A stretch of 16,750 nucleotides of DNA from contig VGKX01000008.1 of the NCBI GenBank assembly GCA_016866895.1, positions 1 to 16,750 on the forward strand, read 5' to 3'. The notes beneath the pieces are model-generated. The model saw nothing but the letters and a program-made list of their open reading frames with translations. It was not told the DNA's origin and searched no databases. Positions 11,311 through 16,750 of this stretch are shown here, piece after piece. The DNA is from Candidatus Parvarchaeota archaeon (lineage in GTDB: Archaea > Micrarchaeota > Micrarchaeia > Anstonellales > VGKX01). Numbering within the stretch: the first letter of the stretch is position 1; every line of letters begins with the position of its first letter. A program made the position numbers and the translations under genes.

Positions 11311-11320
11311 CTTTTTAAAG
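11311..11320 (+). promoter_or_regulatory. TATA box of the membrane/MoxR cluster
   Basis: CTTTTTAAAG is centred 25 bp before ATG 11341, so the first mRNA of the cluster is probably leaderless. No Shine-Dalgarno precedes that ATG, which agrees. Confidence 0.55.
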
Positions 11321-11340
11321 CAGGAAAATAAACTAATTTC

Positions 11341-12360
11341 ATGGGAAATGAAACTGGCAAATCGGCTATTTTTGACTATTTCGGGCTTGCAATTTCGGTT
11401 GTTGTCATTGCCCTTGATGCGGTGATTGCAAAAGGCAACTCGGCACTTACAATGCTTGCGCTTGTAGGAACGCTTTTGTGCTCATTTTTAGTCAGGATAG
11501 CAAGGCAGCAGTATGTGAAAAAGCTTTCTTATCTTGTTCTTGGTTTTGGAAGCTTTGTGCTTGCAGGAAGCATGATAGGTGGCAGCCTTGGGCTGCAGCT
11601 GTCCATTGTCCCGTTTTTGGTTTTTGCCTTTGCAGCCGCCATAGGATATCTGATTGGCTATTCCGATAGTTATGAAAACGGGCTTATTTTTGCCGCAGGC
11701 TCTCTTGTAGCCTTGCCCATTGGCTCTGGGCCTCTTGACTTTGGCTCGAGGATTGACATATTCATCATAGGCACATTCTCGCTTCTTGGGGCTGCAGTTG
11801 TCCCAATATACTTGCTTGCAAAAATTGAGGGCGTTAAAAAAATATTTTACAGGGTGCCAAGAGTCGCGGTCGCAAGCGGTCTTCTTGTTGCATTTGTATT
11901 CTTTTTGCAGGCCCTCATGGCTGCAATGCAGATAGGTTTTGAAAACTGCGCTGCATACAAAAGCTGCTATGCCGACTTAGGGATGTTGTTTTTGGAGGCA
12001 GGGTGGCTTGGATTCATCTCAATGAGTGTTGCAATGGCATTGGTGCTTGTAATCCACGAGGTCGGGCTGATGATTTTTGGGTACAGGCGCGAAGTGACTG
12101 ACATGGGTGTGGTTTATACAAGCACAGGGCAGGCAGACATGGAGGATGAAAGGAAAGACGACCCGTATGCAGCAACTATAAGGAAAATCAACCTGTTTGC
12201 AAAGAACTGCCCGACAATGAACGAAATAGAGAAGGCTGCTAAACTTGCCTCTTTCAGGGAGGAACTAAGGCACCTGGGCTCTAAATACATCACGCCATCA
12301 AAGCAGGAGGCGGAGAAGCTTCTTGCAAAGGCTGCAAAGATTGCAGATGGCAAAAACTGA
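11341..12360 (+). CDS. Eight-helix membrane protein of unknown function
   Basis: This 339-residue protein shows about eight hydrophobic helices (roughly 11-30, 35-51, 62-81, 85-107, 112-130, 137-160, 175-199 and 214-247), followed by a soluble, charged and helical C-terminal domain of about 90 residues that should face the cytoplasm. A pair of cysteines (Cys202 and Cys208) lies in the loop before the last helix and might form a disulfide. I do not recognise the family, and no transporter signature is visible. It is the first gene of the cluster and lies 38 bp before the MoxR-type ATPase, so its cytoplasmic tail could be the docking site for the ATPase. That role is inferred from context only. 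Confidence 0.85.
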   Translation: MGNETGKSAIFDYFGLAISVVVIALDAVIAKGNSALTMLALVGTLLCSFLVRIARQQYVKKLSYLVLGFGSFVLAGSMIGGSLGLQLSIVPFLVFAFAAAIGYLIGYSDSYENGLIFAAGSLVALPIGSGPLDFGSRIDIFIIGTFSLLGAAVVPIYLLAKIEGVKKIFYRVPRVAVASGLLVAFVFFLQALMAAMQIGFENCAAYKSCYADLGMLFLEAGWLGFISMSVAMALVLVIHEVGLMIFGYRREVTDMGVVYTSTGQADMEDERKDDPYAATIRKINLFAKNCPTMNEIEKAAKLASFREELRHLGSKYITPSKQEAEKLLAKAAKIADGKN

Positions 12361-12398
12361 AAGGCTGAAAGAAGTGCAGCCGGACTAAAAGTGAGGTC

Positions 12399-13271
12399 AT
12401 GGAAGAAAAAAAAGAAGAGCTAACGTTTGGCATGATTCTTGAAAACTGCCCCATCAAGGGCCATGAAAACGAGCTTATGAAAATAATCAGGTACATGCGC
12501 CTTGGGCTGCCTGTCCTTATTTACGGCCCGCCAGGAAACGGAAAAACAACAATGGCAAGATATGTTCTTGGAGTCCTGGGAAAGGAGTTCCTGGAGTTTG
12601 AGGCAACTGAAGGCACAAGCGAATACCACCTTGTAGGCGGATACCACCCGCTTTCCCTTTCAGGCAGGCTGGATGCAAAGCTTTACAAGGAAGGGGTGGT
12701 CACAAGGGCGCTAAAGCAGAACAAGAACCTGCTGATTGACGAGTTCACGCGCGCCCCGACAAGCGCGTATTCAGGCCTGTTCATGCTTTTGTCCCTTGGA
12801 AGCCTGCCACTTGAGCACGAGGAAGTTGTCGTGACAAAACCCGAAGGCTGGCTTGTGGTTGCGACAGCCAACATCGGGGATGAGGGGACTTACAAGATAA
12901 GCAGCGCGCTCAAGCGAAGGTTCATGCCAATCTACCTTGGCTATCCTGACACTGAAGTGGAAAAGAAAGTGGTGATGGAAAAAAGCGGCCTTGACGAGCA
13001 GAAGATTTCATACATAATGGAGTTTGCATCACTGACACGCAACGCGGCCGAGGTTGAAAAGACGCTGCAGCAGGGGCTTTCAACGGACAGCGAAATCAAG
13101 ATGGCCCTCTACATAAGGGAGGCGCTTGCAGACGGGATAGACTTTGAAAGCGCTTTTGTGGACGCTGCATTCCAGCACTCCATGATAATCGCCGATGAGA
13201 CGGACGAGATAGCAATTTCGCTTGTAAAGGACTTTGCCCTGAAAGTCGCAGAGGGAATAAAAAGCAAGTAG
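12399..13271 (+). CDS. MoxR/CbbQ-type AAA+ ATPase
   Basis: This 290-residue ATPase has Walker A Gly-Pro-Pro-Gly-Asn-Gly-Lys-Thr (43-50), Walker B Leu-Leu-Ile-Asp-Glu (111-115), sensor 1 Ala-Thr-Ala-Asn (155-158) and arginine-finger candidates Arg173-Arg174 in Leu-Lys-Arg-Arg-Phe. The Gly-x-Tyr-x-x-x-x-Ala-Leu-x-x-Arg-Phe run after sensor 1 is typical of the MoxR/CbbQ/NorQ group. These form hexameric rings that remodel a target or insert cofactors or metal together with a VWA partner, which is encoded directly downstream. The C-terminal 100 residues form the helical lid. ATG 12399 follows a GAGGT placed rather close. Cytoplasmic location is expected. Confidence 0.92.
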   Translation: MEEKKEELTFGMILENCPIKGHENELMKIIRYMRLGLPVLIYGPPGNGKTTMARYVLGVLGKEFLEFEATEGTSEYHLVGGYHPLSLSGRLDAKLYKEGVVTRALKQNKNLLIDEFTRAPTSAYSGLFMLLSLGSLPLEHEEVVVTKPEGWLVVATANIGDEGTYKISSALKRRFMPIYLGYPDTEVEKKVVMEKSGLDEQKISYIMEFASLTRNAAEVEKTLQQGLSTDSEIKMALYIREALADGIDFESAFVDAAFQHSMIIADETDEIAISLVKDFALKVAEGIKSK

Positions 13272-13424
13272 CCAAAGCGCTTGAATACTGGCGCATTGCG
13301 ATTTTAATCTGCTCGTTGCTTTAAAGCGGGCGCCAAAAGGAAGAAAGCTAATACGGCAGCTGGGATTTGTGTATTTTTTATTGGCAATAGGCTAACTGCG
13401 GTGGATTTAAGCAGAAGCTGATGG

Positions 13425-14345
13425 ATGGGGTTTGCTGGTGTATTTGTGAAAGAGGAGAAAAGGGCTGCACTGCTTTGTGCAAGGCTCACATTCAGGTTTG
13501 ACAAGGCAGCCTACCAGTCATACCAAATTTCGTGCGCAAAAATTGGCGCCCATCTCAAAAGCATCCTGCAGTTTGTCCCACCGACCCAGTTTCGCATGGC
13601 AGACTGCAGGTTTGAAGGCAGGGGCAAGCTCAACCTTGTGCGCACAATATCTAACTTTTGCACAGTTGGGAAAACGCCGTTTGCAATTGTTGAGAGGAAG
13701 AGGACTCAGTCAATAAGGAAGTTGAACCTTGCAATACTTTACGACAACTCAAACTCAATGACTGGCTGGTGGAGGACTGACATTCTTTCAAAAAGTGTCT
13801 TGGAGGACACAAGCGCACAGACCTATGCAAAGGTTGCGGCAAGCGCATTGTGTAGCGCCTTGGGGCAGAATAAAAACGTGGACATATCATTCGTGGTTTA
13901 TGGAAGCGACGCGCAGTACTTTGAGAGGCTGGACACAAGAAAGTTTTTGGGGTGCAATGGCGGGGGTGCTACAAGGCTGGATTGCGCGCTTGAGGAGCTG
14001 GAAAAAAGCAGGTGGAACCTGAAGGCTGGGGCCAAATACATTCTTGTGCTGACAGACGGAGTCCCTGAAGCAGGCAAATCCGAGTTTGCACAGGACTTGG
14101 CTGTACAAAAAAAATCACTTGCGCTTATAGAAAGGCTGAAAAAGCAGAGGATAGGGGTGCTTTATGCCTGTATTGCAAACGAGCCAAAGCTTGCAAACAA
14201 GACCATAGGCGGCTACAACCTGCACACATATGCCAATGAACTAAAAAAGGCAAGGGTAAAATATGTGAAAATAGAAAAGCTTGATGCGCTTGCCTGGAGC
14301 CTGTTTAAGGGCTTCAAGGAGCTTGGCGGTTTTGATAATGGTTGA
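13425..14345 (+). CDS. VWA-domain protein, partner of MoxR
   Basis: This 306-residue protein has a von Willebrand factor A domain from about residue 98 to the end. The metal-ion-dependent adhesion site is intact: Asp107-x-Ser109-x-Ser111, Thr183 and Asp211 in Leu-Thr-Asp-Gly. No signal peptide or membrane span is seen, so it is cytoplasmic like CoxE/NorD-type partners. Residues 1-95 are an N-terminal helical region probably contacting the ATPase or the client. VWA proteins of this group couple MoxR ATP hydrolysis to the client protein. ATG 13425 follows an in-frame TGA (13419-13421). A gap of about 150 bp separates it from the ATPase gene, while its end overlaps the next gene by 8 bp. Confidence 0.88.
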   Translation: MGFAGVFVKEEKRAALLCARLTFRFDKAAYQSYQISCAKIGAHLKSILQFVPPTQFRMADCRFEGRGKLNLVRTISNFCTVGKTPFAIVERKRTQSIRKLNLAILYDNSNSMTGWWRTDILSKSVLEDTSAQTYAKVAASALCSALGQNKNVDISFVVYGSDAQYFERLDTRKFLGCNGGGATRLDCALEELEKSRWNLKAGAKYILVLTDGVPEAGKSEFAQDLAVQKKSLALIERLKKQRIGVLYACIANEPKLANKTIGGYNLHTYANELKKARVKYVKIEKLDALAWSLFKGFKELGGFDNG

Positions 14346-15870
14346 AAAAGAATTTGTTCGCCGCGGCCTTCTTGCAGTCTCTGTTGCCTTCCTGATTGCA
14401 AGCGTGCTTCTTGCAGCATTGCCGTTTGAAAAGTGGGGAGCAAAGAAAAACAGGGTTTTGTTTGGCCAGGGGGAAGGCACAGGGTTTGAAAGGACGGGAC
14501 TTGCGGCCAATGGAAAAGGCAATGCAAATGTAGCAGAACTAAGCGCCCTGCTGCTCCCAAACGGGACAGGTGTCATAACCAAGTATGGGTTGAGCCCGAA
14601 CCAGATAGGGAATCTTGAACAGTCAGCCGAATTTAAAGCCCAGATGGCAGGGCCAAACAATAGTTTCTTTGTTTCAAGCGGCGGCGTGGATGCACTGGTC
14701 GCAAAAAACCTCAATGAAAGCCAGGCAATTAATCTTGCAGGCAGCAAGCTCATAGAAGCCATGCTTGGCGGCAGCCTTGAGAAAAATACAAGCCTGGCAG
14801 GGCTTGTGGCAAACGGGACATGGGCACAGGAGTTGCCAAACCTCGGCCAAAATCCAGGTGGATTTGACATTGGTGTTGGGGGGCCTGGAAGTGGAAAGTT
14901 TGGCCTTGAGGCCCAAACCGGCAATTACTCAAGAACAGAAACCTTCAGCATAAACGGAGCAAGCTTCCAGGCAATAGTCCCGAATTCAATGGGCTTTGAC
15001 CAGGCTGCCTCAATTGTCAACACAGGGCAGTTTGCAAGGGCTTACGCAAGAATGGCAGGCACACAGGATTCGGAACTTTTTGCATACAGAGACCCGGCAA
15101 GCAACCAGACGCTTCTTATACCCATGAACATTCCTGATTTGCAGGGAAGCGGGTTGCTTTCATCAAACTTCTGGCCGTCCTTGGGCGCAGCAAGCCTGCC
15201 TGCCGGGCTTCCGATTGCAACATCACAGCTCCCGGGGCTTAAAGCAGCAGGTGTCGGGCTGCCTATTATGCCAAATCTCGCCGCTAAACCAAGCATGCCT
15301 TCATATGACAGCAAAAGCGGGAAACCCAGGGACATATCGGAATTGCCCCCGCTTCCAATCGATGGAGGAGACGTTCTTTCGATGATGCAGCTTGCAGCAG
15401 GAGCAATTGGTGTCGGCATTTTGCTTTGGGCAATACTCAAAAACCACAGGGCTGGAGGCCGCAAGCAAAGCGAGCCTGAAGGGAGAAAGGCAACCGGGGA
15501 GCTTACATACGGCGATTCGCCTGGAAGATTCAAAACGCCGCTTGGGTCAAGCCAGGATTCGCAGGAGATTGAAGCAAGCCCGTTTTTTGTTGTAAGGATT
15601 TTGAACAATTATATCGCGCGTGGAGTAAAAGTATCATTAGAGATTGAAAACAGGTCAAAGGAGCCAATTGATAACGTCAGCCTTTCCGACAGGCAGGAGC
15701 AGTTGGCGCAAGTGGGCTCAATTGGGCCAAATGAAACAAAGGCGGCTGAATTTGAGGTAAAAGAAGGCGAGGCAAATTCAATGACAGTATACATAAACTT
15801 CGAGCCCTCTTATGTTGATGGCAAGCTTATTAGCCAGTCAAGCTTTGAGCTTCCTTTGAAAAAATTATAG
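14338..15870 (+). CDS. Two-TM surface protein with cytoplasmic Ig-like domain
   Basis: This 510-residue protein starts at ATG 14338, overlapping the VWA gene by ATGGTTGA, which signals translational coupling. A membrane helix at about 10-30 is followed by a roughly 310-residue exterior part rich in Gly, Ala, Ser and Asn with many Asn-x-Ser/Thr sequons (Asn-Gly-Thr, Asn-Asn-Ser, Asn-Tyr-Ser, Asn-Gln-Thr), consistent with glycosylation. A second helix lies at about 346-368. After a Gly/Lys/Glu-rich linker, residues 410-510 have the alternating strand pattern of an Ig-like or CARDB-like domain, which would lie inside the cell. No enzyme motif is seen. It is plausibly the client or surface component of the MoxR-VWA pair. 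Confidence 0.82.
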   Translation: MVEKEFVRRGLLAVSVAFLIASVLLAALPFEKWGAKKNRVLFGQGEGTGFERTGLAANGKGNANVAELSALLLPNGTGVITKYGLSPNQIGNLEQSAEFKAQMAGPNNSFFVSSGGVDALVAKNLNESQAINLAGSKLIEAMLGGSLEKNTSLAGLVANGTWAQELPNLGQNPGGFDIGVGGPGSGKFGLEAQTGNYSRTETFSINGASFQAIVPNSMGFDQAASIVNTGQFARAYARMAGTQDSELFAYRDPASNQTLLIPMNIPDLQGSGLLSSNFWPSLGAASLPAGLPIATSQLPGLKAAGVGLPIMPNLAAKPSMPSYDSKSGKPRDISELPPLPIDGGDVLSMMQLAAGAIGVGILLWAILKNHRAGGRKQSEPEGRKATGELTYGDSPGRFKTPLGSSQDSQEIEASPFFVVRILNNYIARGVKVSLEIENRSKEPIDNVSLSDRQEQLAQVGSIGPNETKAAEFEVKEGEANSMTVYINFEPSYVDGKLISQSSFELPLKKL

Positions 15871-15906
15871 ATGAGGGCTAAATGCAAGAACTGATAGGGT
15901 ATTTTT

Positions 15907-16750
15907 ATGGGTCTGGAAATTTGGAAATATGCCGCAATAGCATTTTTCATTGTTAGCCTTGGGCTTGCCACGGTTTTGGCATTGGGCACCCTTGAAGTAA
16001 GACAAGAGTATAAATGCCCAAAACAGGCAGCTTGCCAGGAGGAGAGTGCAGGCAAACTCGGCAAATGCGCTGCAAGCCTTGAGAAGTGTTCCGGAAAGCG
16101 GGTGGCAGCGGATGAAAGGATAGCCTTGCTTGAGAGGCAAAATTTGCAGCTTTCGCAAGGCATTGCAAACTTGACAAAGCAGCTTGCACAAAAAAACGGC
16201 CAGGGGGCGATTGAGGAAGGCGGGGAAGGGGCACGGGTGGCGCAAAAAGAGCTGAACCTGACAAGGCTGCGGCAGGAAGCCCAAGATGCGATAAATGCGC
16301 AGAGGCAGGCATACAATTCCACCCCAGTTGGGCAAAATGATATACTTAACAGTCTTGCACAAAAATGCTCTGATTTCATTTTGCGGACTGAAAACTTTGC
16401 GCACAAGTCCTGCGCACAGGAATTTGGCGAGGTCCATGCAAGGGTCGTGGATGCGGGAGTCCATTCGGTTGTGACATTTGAGGATTTGTCAACAGGCCCG
16501 ATTGAATGGTACGTATCGGGAGAGGGAATCATCCAAGGCTATCTTGACTCGCCGTCCCACCGCTCAAGCATAGTTGACCTTGACGGGCTTACAAACAAAG
16601 TCGGCGTGGGTGTCTCATGCACTCAGTCCAAATGCGTAAACTCTATAATCCTTTCAGGGACAAAAACGAAAAAGACGGGAAGCCTTGGCCCTAAATACGA
16701 AACCTGGTTCCCACTGGTCAACGAGGGGTTCGGATTCTCAAAAAACCCCA
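15907..16750 (+). CDS. Membrane-anchored CAP/SCP-like protein (partial, 3' end missing)
   Basis: The first 281 residues are present and the frame is open at the window edge. A membrane anchor lies at about 7-30, then an extracellular part with Cys-rich start (Cys38, Cys44, Cys55, Cys61), a heptad-like coiled coil at about 56-98, and from about 137 a region resembling the CAP (SCP/PR-1) fold. Key points are His166 in Ala-His-Lys-Ser, Glu206 in Ser-Gly-Glu-Gly-Ile, His218 in Ser-Pro-Ser-His-Arg, and Val-Gly-Val-Gly-Val near 235-239. CAP proteins are secreted and bind lipids, glycans or other proteins. ATG 15907 follows the previous stop by 36 bp, and a weak AGGGT lies upstream. CAP assignment is by motif only. 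Confidence 0.75.
   Translation, partial: MGLEIWKYAAIAFFIVSLGLATVLALGTLEVRQEYKCPKQAACQEESAGKLGKCAASLEKCSGKRVAADERIALLERQNLQLSQGIANLTKQLAQKNGQGAIEEGGEGARVAQKELNLTRLRQEAQDAINAQRQAYNSTPVGQNDILNSLAQKCSDFILRTENFAHKSCAQEFGEVHARVVDAGVHSVVTFEDLSTGPIEWYVSGEGIIQGYLDSPSHRSSIVDLDGLTNKVGVGVSCTQSKCVNSIILSGTKTKKTGSLGPKYETWFPLVNEGFGFSKNP

Noticed and set aside
14281..14337. Upstream start for the two-TM protein, adding 19 residues
   Set aside because: It would overlap the VWA gene by more than 60 bp and put a Cys/Arg-rich stretch before the membrane helix; ATG 14338 with an 8-bp overlap is more natural.
14241..14924. 227-aa minus-strand frame opposite the VWA and two-TM genes
   Set aside because: It overlaps two well-supported plus-strand genes with real domains, is Pro/Ser/Phe-rich as expected for an antisense shadow, and has no recognisable motif.
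15042..15608. 188-aa minus-strand frame inside the two-TM surface protein gene
   Set aside because: The Pro/Ser/Gly-rich shadow of a sequon-rich sense gene; no ribosome site or domain.
15810..16532. 240-aa and 199-aa minus-strand frames opposite the CAP-like gene
   Set aside because: Both are antisense to a continuous plus-strand frame with anchor, coiled coil and CAP-like motifs. Their high Cys/Ser/Phe content is a typical shadow of Gly/Ala/Lys-rich coding DNA.

Overview
The window is chromosomal DNA of an archaeon. This rests on a canonical aEF1A gene next to ribosomal protein S10, a 50-residue L40e ribosomal protein, tRNA genes interrupted at position 37/38 by introns (one with a textbook bulge-helix-bulge splice motif), TATA-box promoters placed for leaderless mRNAs, and an Lrp/AsnC regulator. 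The small, compact genes, Cys-rich lipoprotein and many orphan membrane or secreted proteins would fit an uncultured DPANN-type or other poorly sampled archaeon, but the lineage cannot be fixed from this window alone.

Layout. 1-1378: the 3' end of an unknown plus-strand gene converges on a large minus-strand Cys-repeat lipoprotein. 1486-3641: a tiny zinc-ribbon protein, then a SAM-dependent methyltransferase and a single-domain MetE-type methionine synthase that form a two-gene unit. 3737-5444: tRNA-Gln (intron), tRNA-Leu, a VIT1/CCC1-type metal transporter, ribosomal protein L40e (minus strand) and tRNA-Thr (intron). An exact 18-bp copy of the tRNA-Thr 3' end lies 157 bp further on. 5469-7818: an unknown basic protein, then aEF1A and S10, separated by a hairpin that overlaps the aEF1A stop codon. 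7980-8750: an Lrp/AsnC protein with an extra half ligand domain at its N terminus. 8751-9725: almost gene-free, with a dense run of perfect hairpins behind its own TATA box (probable structured RNA), tRNA-Ser (intron), and hairpins plus a degenerate coding relic. 9726-11237: a class IV, branched-chain-type aminotransferase with long terminal extensions.

11341-16750 holds a collinear plus-strand cluster: an eight-helix membrane protein, a MoxR/CbbQ-type AAA+ ATPase, a von Willebrand A protein with an intact MIDAS, a glycoprotein-like two-TM protein with a cytoplasmic Ig-like domain (overlapping the VWA gene by 8 bp), and a membrane-anchored CAP/SCP-like protein cut by the window edge. MoxR plus VWA pairs usually work as ATP-driven chaperone or insertion modules. 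Here the pair is embedded among membrane and surface proteins I do not recognise as a described system, which makes it the best candidate for an undescribed system, together with the hairpin-rich RNA locus at 9047-9207.
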